Assembly (NCBI GenBank): GCA_964534515.1
Contig: CAZHPW010000003.1
Coordinates: forward strand, 1 to 46,482
Reading direction: 5' to 3'
Source: UBA6115 sp964534515
GTDB lineage: Bacteria > Bacillota > Clostridia > Christensenellales > Aristaeellaceae
DNA length: 46,482 bases
The notes beneath the pieces were generated by a model that made no database searches, had not been told where the DNA came from, and saw only the letters and a list, made by a program, of their open reading frames with translations. Below are positions 32,559 through 40,782 of the stretch, in pieces (position 1 is the stretch's first letter; each line of letters opens with the position of its first letter). The translations under genes were made by a program, and so were the position numbers.

Positions 32559-33797
32559 TTGCGCAGCATCCTGCACAGCGACTGCAACAGCTTTTATGCC
32601 TCAGTGGAAGCGGCGGAGAACCCGGCGCTGCGCGACCAGCCGGTGGCCGTGTGCGGCGACCCGGCGCTGCGCCACGGCATCATCCTGGCCAAGTCCAACC
32701 TGGCGAAGAAATGCGGCATCATCACCGGCGAGGCCGTCTGGCAAGCCAAGCAGAAGTGCCCCACCCTCATCCTGGTGCCGGCGGACCAGCGCAAATACCT
32801 GCTCTACTCCCGCAAGATGCGCGCGATTTACAAGCGCTACACCCATTTGGTGGAGCCCTTTGGGCTGGATGAGAGCTGGCTGGATGTGACAGGGCACGCG
32901 CTGAGCGGGGAGGAAATCGCGGCGCAGATACGCAACAGCGCCAGGGAGGAACTGGGCATCACGGTGTCCATCGGCGTGAGCTACAACAAGGTCTTTGCCA
33001 AGTTGGGCTCTGACATGCGCAAGCCGGACGCCACCACGGTCATCACGCCGGACAACTTTAAGACCAAGGTTTGGCCGCTGCCGGTGGACGACCTCTTGTA
33101 CGTGGGGCGGGCGACCAAGCGGCGCTTGTCCACCCTGGGTCTTTACACCATCGGTGACCTGGCGACGGCGGAAGACAGCCTGATTCGCGGCCTGCTGGGC
33201 AAGAACGGGGAGATGCTGCAAGCCTTCGCCCGGGGCGAGGACGAGAGCCCGGTTTTGTGCGCGGAGGAGGCGGATGAAATCAAATCCATTGGCAACTCCA
33301 CCACCACTCCGCACGACCTGTGCGACGAGGACGCCGCCAAGGCGGTCTTGTACCTCTTGAGTGACAGCGTGGCCGCCCGCCTGCGCGCGCACCGCCTGGC
33401 CTGCCACACGGTGTCGGTATGGATGCGGGACAGCGAGCTCAACAGCATTTCCCGCCAGTGCCGCCTGCCCCAGGTGAGTGACACGGGCGCCGATATCGCC
33501 AGGGCTGCCCTGGGCCTGCTGCGCGCGCACTACGCCTGGGAAAAGCCGCTACGCTCCCTGGGCGTTTGCGGGAGTGAGCTGAGCAGCACCGAAAACCGGG
33601 TGCAGCTGCCCCTGTGGACGCCGCCAAAGACGCGCCAGGAGCGCAGCCTGGAAGGCGCGCTGGACGGCATCCGCCAGCGCTGGGGCCACAACTCGGTCAG
33701 GCGCGGGCTGATGCTGTGCGATGCCAGCACGAGGGACTTAAACCCGGTGGACGACCATGAATTGCAAGCCCTGGGCGCGATGCGGGGAAGGGGGTAA
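32559..33797 (+). CDS. Y-family DNA polymerase, DinB/Pol IV-like
   Basis: The 412-residue translesion polymerase has the N-terminal catalytic motif HSDCNSFYASVE (D8, with F12/Y13 at the steric gate), the second metal motif GLDESWLDV (D104, E105), the little-finger region and a C-terminal QLPLW, a plausible beta-clamp binding peptide. The start is TTG 32559 with GGAGG upstream. It is the first gene of a LexA-controlled operon with a small unknown gene and a SRAP gene. GLDESW instead of the usual SIDEA/SIDEC suggests a divergent DinB subgroup. Confidence 0.92.
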   Translation: MRSILHSDCNSFYASVEAAENPALRDQPVAVCGDPALRHGIILAKSNLAKKCGIITGEAVWQAKQKCPTLILVPADQRKYLLYSRKMRAIYKRYTHLVEPFGLDESWLDVTGHALSGEEIAAQIRNSAREELGITVSIGVSYNKVFAKLGSDMRKPDATTVITPDNFKTKVWPLPVDDLLYVGRATKRRLSTLGLYTIGDLATAEDSLIRGLLGKNGEMLQAFARGEDESPVLCAEEADEIKSIGNSTTTPHDLCDEDAAKAVLYLLSDSVAARLRAHRLACHTVSVWMRDSELNSISRQCRLPQVSDTGADIARAALGLLRAHYAWEKPLRSLGVCGSELSSTENRVQLPLWTPPKTRQERSLEGALDGIRQRWGHNSVRRGLMLCDASTRDLNPVDDHELQALGAMRGRG

Positions 33798-33803
33798 AAT
33801 ACA

Positions 33804-34070
33804 ATGACGGAACGGGTGTATGTGAAGGTGTGCGCCAAGTGCGACGAAGCGGGCAGAATTACCCCGGTGGCCTTTACCAGGGAAGGGCAGACCCTGCCCA
33901 TTACGCGGGTGGTGGAATGCCGGGAGGCCAAAGAGACCCGCGCGGGCGGGCGGGGCTTCCGCTACCTGGTGCGCGTGGGCGATCACCAGACCTGCCTGTA
34001 TATGGACGAGGAACGCCGATGGTATGTGGAGGAAGAGCAAAATGTGCGGGAAATACCATATTTCGACTGA
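33804..34070 (+). CDS. Small unknown protein between dinB-like and SRAP genes
   Basis: The 88-residue protein has no family I recognise. It contains a CAKC pair (C10, C13) and two further Cys residues (VVECRE, TCLYM), so metal binding is possible but unproven, and it is predicted to be mostly beta. A GGAAGGGGG ribosome site within the end of the polymerase gene precedes the ATG, and its 3' end overlaps the SRAP gene by 29 bases. Tight placement in a LexA-controlled operon implies a DNA-damage role. Confidence 0.75.
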   Translation: MTERVYVKVCAKCDEAGRITPVAFTREGQTLPITRVVECREAKETRAGGRGFRYLVRVGDHQTCLYMDEERRWYVEEEQNVREIPYFD

Positions 34071-34611
34071 GGATGAGAACATCTCTTTCCGGGAGGCCAT
34101 CCAGCAGCTGATGCTTGAGCACCCGGAAATCAACCTGAAGACAGGCGACGTCCTGCCCAGCCAGGTGGCCCCGGTCTTGAAAGCCGACGGCCTTTCCCCT
34201 ATGCGCTTTGGGCACAAGGCCAGCTTCATGAAAAGCCTGCTCATCAACGCCAGGAGCGAAACCGCGCACACCAGCCCCATGTTTGCCCCCCTGCTGCGCT
34301 CCTCCCGCGTCCTGGTCCCGGCAACCGCGTTTTATGAATGGTCGCCCGAAAAGAAACCCCATCTCTTCGGCCGGGACAACAGGCGGCTGCTCTACATGGC
34401 CGCTTTGGCCTTCCCGGGGAAGGAAGAGGTGCCCCAGTTTGTCATCCTAACCCGCGATGCCACGGGCAAACCGGCCCAGGTCCATCCCCGGATGCCGGTC
34501 ATCTTTGACAGCCCGGAGTTGCGCAAGGCCTGGCTGGAACAGGACAGTCTGGCAGTGGACTTGCTGCAGTTGGCCGATGAGAGCGAGTATGAAGAGGTCA
34601 GGGCGGGGTAG
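34042..34611 (+). CDS. SRAP-domain protein (YedK/HMCES), abasic-site DNA-protein crosslink enzyme
   Basis: The 189-residue protein begins MCGKYH; removal of Met exposes the catalytic Cys2 that forms a thiazolidine with abasic sites in single-stranded DNA. Other conserved positions are visible: NARSE (69-73), AFYEW with E99, and VHPRMP with H148. The start is ATG 34042, because the reactive Cys must be residue 2; an in-frame ATG at 34024 would bury it. It overlaps the preceding small gene. SOS control fits a role in protecting stalled replication forks. Confidence 0.93.
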   Translation: MCGKYHISTEDENISFREAIQQLMLEHPEINLKTGDVLPSQVAPVLKADGLSPMRFGHKASFMKSLLINARSETAHTSPMFAPLLRSSRVLVPATAFYEWSPEKKPHLFGRDNRRLLYMAALAFPGKEEVPQFVILTRDATGKPAQVHPRMPVIFDSPELRKAWLEQDSLAVDLLQLADESEYEEVRAG

Positions 34612-34629
34612 AAAACAATTTTATCAAAA

Positions 34630-34656
34630 GAGGGCCGCCAGAAGCAGCCCTTTTTT
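34630..34656 (+). terminator. Terminator of the SOS trio
   Basis: GAGGGC-CGC, loop CAGAA, GC-A-GCCC, then TTTTTT: a GC-rich stem with one mismatch and a clear T-run, ahead of the convergent glycosidase gene. Confidence 0.8.
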
Positions 34657-34670
34657 GTTGGGGCAAAAAC

Positions 34671-36971
34671 TCAAATAATTTCCAGTCCTTCAGGTGCGGT
34701 AATCTGTTTGATCAATTTTCCGCCGACCTTCTCCCAGGAAACAGTCAAGAGGCCTTTGGGGGTAATAACCTCACCTTTCGCCCAAGACAAGAAAGCGGGA
34801 TTGGGGTTGATGAATACAGCCTCATAGCCCGGTTTAGCCGGACGGACACCGAGTACAACGGAAGGCAGCTCATACAGAATCAAAGAACCCCAGGCGTGAC
34901 AGTCGCTCCTCGCTTCATCCCCGGGGGATTCCACACAGGTGGTCAGGTTGTTTTTCAGCATGTCCCGCCAAGGTTGCCAGAGGCTGTGGGTCTCTTCATA
35001 CAGCCCGGTTTTCTCAACAGCGCGGAAGAGATAATACGCCATGGCAACCGTGCACTGTGTGAGGGAACTGTCTTTGAGTGTTTTTTCCATCAGTAAACGG
35101 GCGTCTTTTCCGCTGACAGTCTCAGCCAACACAGCCCATACCTGGGCATGCTGGCTATACTCCTCAACCCCCGGGCCATCCTGATACAGTCCATTGCTGC
35201 CCAGGCAGGTTTGATTGACGGCATGGATGATTTTTCCCGCTTTATCCCGATAATCAGCCGCTTGAGCGGGCTTTCCCAGATAATCCAGAATTTCGGCAGA
35301 TGATTTCAGGACATGGGCATACAGCAAATTTTCTACGGTTAAAGGGCCTGACAGCCCGGCCGTTGGGTGCCCGTGGGTGTGTGACCATTGCGGCGCCCAA
35401 TCCACAAAGGACCAGAACCGCCCGCCCAGAGGTCCTCCAATCTTGCCAACCAAGCCATCCTCGTTCAAATTCGAATCAAAGAATCCCAGGATGGCATCCA
35501 TGGTTGGCACATACTTCTTTAAGAAAGACTTGTCGCCAAAATACATCATGTGGTCGTGGAGCATCAGCAGATAGAAAAGAGAAAAACCAGGGATAACATT
35601 GGGCCCAAAAGCCGGAAAACTACAATTGGTCAAACCATCAGGCCGCAGGGAGCGATGAAAATCATCTATGCAGCGGCGCGCCAGCCTGTCGTCGCCGGAA
35701 ATGGAATAGGTAAACAAAATCTGTGAACGGGTGTCCATGGCATACTGCAATTGCTCATAAAATGGGCAATCCTCATAGGTTTCATGCATACAGCGGCGCA
35801 GTGTCCTTAAACTGATGTCCCAAATGTCTGACATCATGGGATCAGAAGTCTGAACACTTGTTTTAACTTCCAGCGGATATCCGGTCTCCCTGTAGGAAAG
35901 CCTCTCAACAGTCAATGGCGTGCCGGAAGTTTCAATGCTGATTTGGAGATAACGAAAAGTACGGAACCAGAAGGGCTCATAATACTCAACAGCGTTTGAA
36001 TCACCATGCCCGGATACCTGATAGGTATCGGTAAAGCCATAAAGAGACCCATTGACGTGGTCTGCCCTGTCACCTTTTACAGGCAGGGATGGTCCTTCAC
36101 CCCTGTTCCTTGGCGGATAGGCATAACATTCAGACGTTAGAATCCGGACAACACTGTCTTTACCGGATACAAGCCGCAATTCCAGGAAACCGGTAGTTAA
36201 TTCACAGGCTGATATCTCTACAACCTCTTTGGAGTATGCCGGAATGGTCAGGGGATTATCCCGCTGAAGCATATCATCCCAATCGTTAATCGATAATCGT
36301 GATTCCCTCAAACATACTGCTTCATAAAAGCGTCTTTTCTTTTCAAACATTGCAGGGATAGGGCGTTTGACTAGAGAACCGGGGCTGATGCTCTGAAATA
36401 TCTGACGTGGGTGATAAGGAACTGCATTTGGCCAATATATGTCATCATAATCCGGTTTGAGCCAATCAGCCGTTTCTGCGTTTCCCTTCGCGTTTTCCAG
36501 AATCCATAGAAAATTGAGCCCGCCTTCGGGAAGAATCTGTACATCACGATTGACAATTGCGCGCCAAGAGGAATCGGTCCTTATGGGAAGGCATTCACCC
36601 TCAGAGAACTGGATTGAGCCTTCAAGAAAAAACCCGGGAGTATCTGTTCTAAAAACGGCCTGACCGCCTTCAAGATTGGAATTTGGGTAGCGAAGAACAA
36701 TAGCACAAACGGCATTTTCCCCCGCCACCAGGTGTGGCGCGATGTCCACTTCCTCGTAATGCCAGACAAAATGATCCCCTTTGCATGGACCAAAGGATAC
36801 AGACACGCCGTTGACATACAGTCTGTAACGGGAATCGGCCGAGACTTTGACCACAGCGCTGGTAACAGCCTTATCCAAAGTAAAATTCGTTCTAAAGTTA
36901 ACGAACCTGCTATGCGCCTGATCAATCTCGGACCAGTCTTTTACCCATATCCAGGCGGAGTCTTTATTCAT
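34671..36971 (-). CDS. GH78-like alpha-L-rhamnosidase family protein
   Basis: The 766-residue protein has N-terminal beta-sandwich domains (about 10-370; YRLYVNGVSVSFGP at 49-62), an (alpha/alpha)6 barrel (about 380-690) and a C-terminal beta-sandwich (LGVRPAKPGYE onward), the GH78 order. The barrel motif YEDCPFYEQLQY (399-410) replaces the DCPQRDER of classical rhamnosidases, so the acid Glu is probably E406 and substrate preference may differ. No signal peptide: a cytoplasmic enzyme acting on imported oligosaccharides. It overlaps the upstream esterase gene by ATGA and is the last gene of the uptake locus. Confidence 0.85.
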   Translation of the reverse strand: MNKDSAWIWVKDWSEIDQAHSRFVNFRTNFTLDKAVTSAVVKVSADSRYRLYVNGVSVSFGPCKGDHFVWHYEEVDIAPHLVAGENAVCAIVLRYPNSNLEGGQAVFRTDTPGFFLEGSIQFSEGECLPIRTDSSWRAIVNRDVQILPEGGLNFLWILENAKGNAETADWLKPDYDDIYWPNAVPYHPRQIFQSISPGSLVKRPIPAMFEKKRRFYEAVCLRESRLSINDWDDMLQRDNPLTIPAYSKEVVEISACELTTGFLELRLVSGKDSVVRILTSECYAYPPRNRGEGPSLPVKGDRADHVNGSLYGFTDTYQVSGHGDSNAVEYYEPFWFRTFRYLQISIETSGTPLTVERLSYRETGYPLEVKTSVQTSDPMMSDIWDISLRTLRRCMHETYEDCPFYEQLQYAMDTRSQILFTYSISGDDRLARRCIDDFHRSLRPDGLTNCSFPAFGPNVIPGFSLFYLLMLHDHMMYFGDKSFLKKYVPTMDAILGFFDSNLNEDGLVGKIGGPLGGRFWSFVDWAPQWSHTHGHPTAGLSGPLTVENLLYAHVLKSSAEILDYLGKPAQAADYRDKAGKIIHAVNQTCLGSNGLYQDGPGVEEYSQHAQVWAVLAETVSGKDARLLMEKTLKDSSLTQCTVAMAYYLFRAVEKTGLYEETHSLWQPWRDMLKNNLTTCVESPGDEARSDCHAWGSLILYELPSVVLGVRPAKPGYEAVFINPNPAFLSWAKGEVITPKGLLTVSWEKVGGKLIKQITAPEGLEII

Positions 36972-37864
36972 GACGCTGTTCCTTCCAGAAAAAATTGACC
37001 AATCTCATGAAACGCGTCCTTCGCTTCTGGGCAGGGAAACAGAAGAAAACAATGGAATAAACCTTCCCATTCTTTCAGCCTGACATCCACCCCGGCTTCT
37101 TTACACAAATCGCGAATCAGCATCGCGTCATCATAGAGCACTTCCTCGCTGCCCACATGAATTTGAATCTTGGGGAATCCTCGATAATCCCCATAGCGGG
37201 GGGCAAGTTTGAAGTCCTTTTGATCTGTATTTCCATAATATGGAATGCCTTTGCGATATACAATCATCGGATCCCGATCCGCGCGCTCAGTATGGGATAA
37301 AAGCGGCTCGCCCGGCCCCGCAACCGGGGAAAATATACACACGCTGCCCGGAAGAGGCTTGCCCTGATCCTTGAGGGTCAAGACAGTGGTCAGGGCCAGA
37401 ACAGCACCTGCTGATTCTCCAAAAAGATGAATTTTCTCCGCTTGGTATCCCTGTTGCAGCAAATACTCATACGCGCGCAAGCTGTCTATCAATGCCGCTG
37501 GATGCGTCCCTTCTGGCCACTGGGTATAGGTTACAGCCAGGGCATCCATCCTGGCTGCCTGTACGATTCCAGAAAAAGGTGCGCGCCTTGAAATCACTGA
37601 GCCTGTCATAAAACCGCCGCCATGGAGCAGCATCAGGACATGGCCATCCACCCTGTCACTGCCGGTATATTGGTGAAACTCTCCATCTACGTCCGGATGA
37701 GAAAGGGGCGTAACCCGTACATTCTCCGCAACAGGCGACTGCCCCAGGCGTTCATCAAGACCCAGGCGGGTGGCAATAACCTCCTGTGGAATATCTTTTT
37801 CCTCTTCAGTATTCTTGGAAGCAAACAGCATCTTTATGATGTCTTTGGCTTGCTGGCTGAGCAT
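36968..37864 (-). CDS. Alpha/beta-hydrolase esterase (HSL-like), copy 1
   Basis: The 298-residue protein has the oxyanion motif HGGGF (81-85), nucleophile GESAG (S151), acid Asp near 245-246 (VLYDDA) and His 271 in FHCF. This is the hormone-sensitive-lipase/acetyl-esterase-3 group. It lacks a signal peptide and probably removes acetyl or similar groups from the imported sugar before the glycosidase acts. AGGAG is nine bases before the ATG. It is a close paralogue of the upstream gene 37902-38804; both begin MLSxQAxDxIKMLFASKNT. Confidence 0.88.
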   Translation of the reverse strand: MLSQQAKDIIKMLFASKNTEEEKDIPQEVIATRLGLDERLGQSPVAENVRVTPLSHPDVDGEFHQYTGSDRVDGHVLMLLHGGGFMTGSVISRRAPFSGIVQAARMDALAVTYTQWPEGTHPAALIDSLRAYEYLLQQGYQAEKIHLFGESAGAVLALTTVLTLKDQGKPLPGSVCIFSPVAGPGEPLLSHTERADRDPMIVYRKGIPYYGNTDQKDFKLAPRYGDYRGFPKIQIHVGSEEVLYDDAMLIRDLCKEAGVDVRLKEWEGLFHCFLLFPCPEAKDAFHEIGQFFLEGTAS

Positions 37865-37901
37865 AACAACACACTCCTATTCATTTGATTTTGGATAATA
37901 A

Positions 37902-38804
37902 TTAAACTTCTTCAGGCACTTCATTTCTGACGAAACGGCCGATTTCCTTGATTGCATGCTGAGCCTCCGGAATGGGAAAACCGAGAAAACAATGAAACAA
38001 TTCATCCCACTCCCTGAACCTGACATCGACACCCGCAAGTTTGGCTAAGTTATAGATCAGTTTCGCATCATCATACAACATTTCTTCACTGCCAACATGA
38101 ATCATGGTTCTGGGAAATCCTCGGTAATCCCCATAGCGCGCCGCCAGCCTGAAATCATGTCGATCCGCATTTCCGTAGTATGGGATGCTTTCCCTGTAGA
38201 CAATCATCGGGTCGCGTGAAGCGCGCTGCGTCCTGGACGCAAGGGGCTCGCCCGGACCAGCAACAGGCGAAAACACACAGACACTGCCAGGCAAAGCATT
38301 ACCTTGATCTTTCAGGGTTAAGACAGTGGTTAAAGCCAGAATCGCCCCGGCGGATTCTCCATAGATGTGAATCTTACTTGCCTCATATCCTTTCGCCTTT
38401 AAATACTCAAAGGCTCTGATACAGTCCATCAAGGCAGCCGGATGCTCCCCTTCCGGCCATTGTGTGTAGGTGATGGCCAAAGCGTCCATTTTGGATTCCT
38501 TGGCAATACCGGAAAAATGAGTCCGGCTGGAAAGGACTGAGCCTGTCATAAACCCGCCGCCATACAAGAGGAGGAGAATCTGATCCTCAGTTTTATCCCC
38601 CATATCGTAACGGTGATATTCGCCTTCAATGCCCTGGTCTGCAATAGCAGTGACATGCATCCCTTCGGGCAGAGGCTCATTTGCCCTGCGTTCCCCCAAC
38701 TTTTTTCTGATGGCCAGAATCTCCTCAGGATTGTCCTTTTCCTCTTGAGTGTTTTTGGATGCAAACAGCATTTTGATGAAGTCCTGGGCTTGCGGGCTGA
38801 GCAT
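37902..38804 (-). CDS. Alpha/beta-hydrolase esterase (HSL-like), copy 2 with altered oxyanion motif
   Basis: The 300-residue paralogue of the neighbouring esterase keeps GESAG (S151), the Asp and His positions, but the oxyanion motif reads YGGGF (Y81) where copy 1 has HGGGF. The start is ATG 38804 with AAAGGAGG four bases upstream, matching the paralogue's N-terminus; a GTG at 38828 would add eight residues with no better ribosome site. It sits 24 bases after the permease gene. Tandem duplication followed by divergence suggests two ester linkages or two acyl groups on the substrate. Confidence 0.87.
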   Translation of the reverse strand: MLSPQAQDFIKMLFASKNTQEEKDNPEEILAIRKKLGERRANEPLPEGMHVTAIADQGIEGEYHRYDMGDKTEDQILLLLYGGGFMTGSVLSSRTHFSGIAKESKMDALAITYTQWPEGEHPAALMDCIRAFEYLKAKGYEASKIHIYGESAGAILALTTVLTLKDQGNALPGSVCVFSPVAGPGEPLASRTQRASRDPMIVYRESIPYYGNADRHDFRLAARYGDYRGFPRTMIHVGSEEMLYDDAKLIYNLAKLAGVDVRFREWDELFHCFLGFPIPEAQHAIKEIGRFVRNEVPEEV

Positions 38805-38828
38805 ATGACCTCCTTTGATCGTATCCAC

Positions 38829-39749
38829 CTATTCTTTCACGCCGCCCAAGGTAATGCCCTTGATAAAATAACGCTGGAAAAATGGGAAGGCTGCCATGAT
38901 AGGGAGGATGCCGACGACCGCGATGGCCATGCGCATTGTAGTGGATGGCAGATTGGCTGCGCCTGCTGAAGCGGCGATGTCTGAATTGTTCGCGAGAAAA
39001 TTGATGTTCTCATTGATGCTGTTGAGAACCAATTGAATGGTGTAGAGCCTGCTTCCGCCGCGCTCTGTGAGGAAGTAAAGGCCATTGGTCCAGTCATTCC
39101 AATAAGCAATTGCCGCCATCAGACCGACAGTTGCCAGTATCGGGATGGACAAAGGCAAGACAATGGTAAAAAATGTGCGGAACTCTCCTGCGCCATCAAT
39201 CCGCGCAGCCTCAATGATCGCGGGCGAGATGCTGTTTGAGAAATAATTTTTCATCAGTACCACGGTGAACGCATTCATGAGCAGGTTTGGCACGACCAAA
39301 GCCCATAGGGTGTTCTTAATGCTGAAAACATTGGAATAGACGTAATAGGAAGAAACGATTCCCCCGTTGAACAGCATGGTAAAAACACATAAGAACATCA
39401 GCAACCTGTGTCCAGGCAGGTTCTTGTTGCTTAACGCGTAAGCGAAAAGACTGGTGATGACCAAACTAAAGAAAGTACCCAACAATGTAGTAATGATGGT
39501 CATCATGTATGCCCGGCCAACGGTTGCCCATTCCCGTCCAATGTAACGGTAGGCTTCCAGACTCCATTTCTCGGGGAAGAAGCTATAGCCGTTTAGCATC
39601 GCGGTGGTGTTATCGGTAAACGACGCGATGATGAGGAGCACGAATGGCAAGACTGCCATCAGGGTCGCGAAAATCATAACCACATGCGCCGATACACGCC
39701 ATTTGACATCATAATGCAGATGCATCCTGTGTTTTGTGCTGGTTGTCAT
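38829..39749 (-). CDS. Carbohydrate ABC transporter permease, LplC/YtcP-like
   Basis: The 306-residue membrane protein has six predicted helices and the EAA loop EAARIDGAGEFRTFFTIVLPLS of binding-protein-dependent sugar permeases (MalG side). The C-terminal RYFIKGITLGGVKE is typical of the LplC/YtcP group. I take ATG 39749 as start because GAGGAG is then six bases away. It works with the next gene upstream as a heterodimer. No ATPase gene is present, so a shared MsmX/UgpC-type ATPase elsewhere is likely. Confidence 0.92.
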   Translation of the reverse strand: MTTSTKHRMHLHYDVKWRVSAHVVMIFATLMAVLPFVLLIIASFTDNTTAMLNGYSFFPEKWSLEAYRYIGREWATVGRAYMMTIITTLLGTFFSLVITSLFAYALSNKNLPGHRLLMFLCVFTMLFNGGIVSSYYVYSNVFSIKNTLWALVVPNLLMNAFTVVLMKNYFSNSISPAIIEAARIDGAGEFRTFFTIVLPLSIPILATVGLMAAIAYWNDWTNGLYFLTERGGSRLYTIQLVLNSINENINFLANNSDIAASAGAANLPSTTMRMAIAVVGILPIMAAFPFFQRYFIKGITLGGVKE

Positions 39750-39759
39750 CATCTTCTCC

Positions 39760-40707
39760 TCAAAACAACGAGTTTTCGGGGCTGACTTTCCTGACAAAAC
39801 CATTGGCCAGCAAAATCAACGCAAAACCGACAAAGGATTGATAGACACTCGCAGCGCTGGACATGCCAAAGTCGCTGTTGCGCATCAAGGCATTGTATAC
39901 GTAGACATCAATGGTTCTGGTAACGCTGTACAGAGTCCCGCTGTTTCTTGTGACTTGATAAAACAAGCCAAAGTCCGAGTAAAATATGCGGCCTACCAGC
40001 AAGACAAACATAGTGATGACTGAGGGCTTCAACAGCGGCAGCGTGATATGACGAATTTGCTGCCACTTGCTCGCGCCATCAATCAGCGCAGCCTCAAAGT
40101 AATCCTGACTGATGCCAACAATGGTGCTCAAGTATATCACCATGGCATAACCCGTTGATTTCCACAGATAAACCAAGGTCAAAATGTAAGGCCAGTATTG
40201 CTTGGAGTTGTACCAGGATACCGGCTGCTGACCCAGGGGAATGAGGATAGAGTTGTTAATCAGCCCGGTGTCCGCAGATAAGAGGGAATATGCCAGATAA
40301 TTGATGATAACCCAACTCATCAAATACGGAAGCAGAACACTGCTTTGGTAGACTTTGGACGCTTTCTTTGAACGGACTTCGTTGAGCAGAATGGCGACTG
40401 TTACCGCGATTACGGTTCCCAGTACAATGAAAACCAGATTGTAGAGAATGGTGTTGCGCGTGATAGTCCAGGCATCTTTGGACGCAAACAGGAATCGGAA
40501 ATTATCAAGACCATTCCAGTCGCTGCCCAGCAAACCTTTTCTAAAGTTGAGGTTCTTAAAAGCGATGATGATACNNNNNNNNNNGGGAAGGTAGTTATTG
40601 ATAAGAAGATAAGCAACCCCTGGCAAGGCCATGAGATAAAAGGGGATAAACTGCTTCCACCTTTGTTTGTTCCTTGGTACGGGCTTGGTTTTTGGTATGG
40701 CTGTCAT
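39760..40707 (-). CDS. Carbohydrate ABC transporter permease, LplB/YteP-like (contains assembly gap)
   Basis: The roughly 315-residue membrane protein opens RWKQFIPFYLMALPGVAYLLINNYLP and has the EAA loop EAALIDGASKWQQIRHITLPLL, as in LplB/YteP permeases. Ten Ns fall at about residues 42-45, within the conserved P-M-x-G-IIIAFK region, so four residues are unread. The frame stays open across them. AGGAGG precedes the ATG. It pairs with the downstream LplC-like permease and the upstream solute-binding protein. Confidence 0.9.
   Translation of the reverse strand: MTAIPKTKPVPRNKQRWKQFIPFYLMALPGVAYLLINNYLPXXXXIIIAFKNLNFRKGLLGSDWNGLDNFRFLFASKDAWTITRNTILYNLVFIVLGTVIAVTVAILLNEVRSKKASKVYQSSVLLPYLMSWVIINYLAYSLLSADTGLINNSILIPLGQQPVSWYNSKQYWPYILTLVYLWKSTGYAMVIYLSTIVGISQDYFEAALIDGASKWQQIRHITLPLLKPSVITMFVLLVGRIFYSDFGLFYQVTRNSGTLYSVTRTIDVYVYNALMRNSDFGMSSAASVYQSFVGFALILLANGFVRKVSPENSLF
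40575..40584. other. Assembly gap (ten Ns)
   Basis: Ten undetermined bases inside the LplB-like gene. The frame is preserved if the true gap is 10, or any number congruent to 1 modulo 3. Confidence 0.99.
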
Positions 40708-40733
40708 CGTTTCGACCTCCTGATAACAAAGGA

Positions 40734-40767
40734 GGGAGGCGTCCTGAAAGAATCAGGGACGCCTCCC
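40734..40767 (-). terminator. Intercistronic hairpin after the solute-binding protein gene
   Basis: GGGAGGCGTCC pairs with GGACGCCTCCC (11 bp), extended past a one-base bulge by TGA/TCA, in the 75-base gap between binding-protein and permease genes. The following sequence is only weakly T-rich. It probably protects the upstream mRNA or partially terminates, giving more binding protein than permease. Confidence 0.7.
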
Positions 40768-40782
40768 TGCGCGACGGATAGA

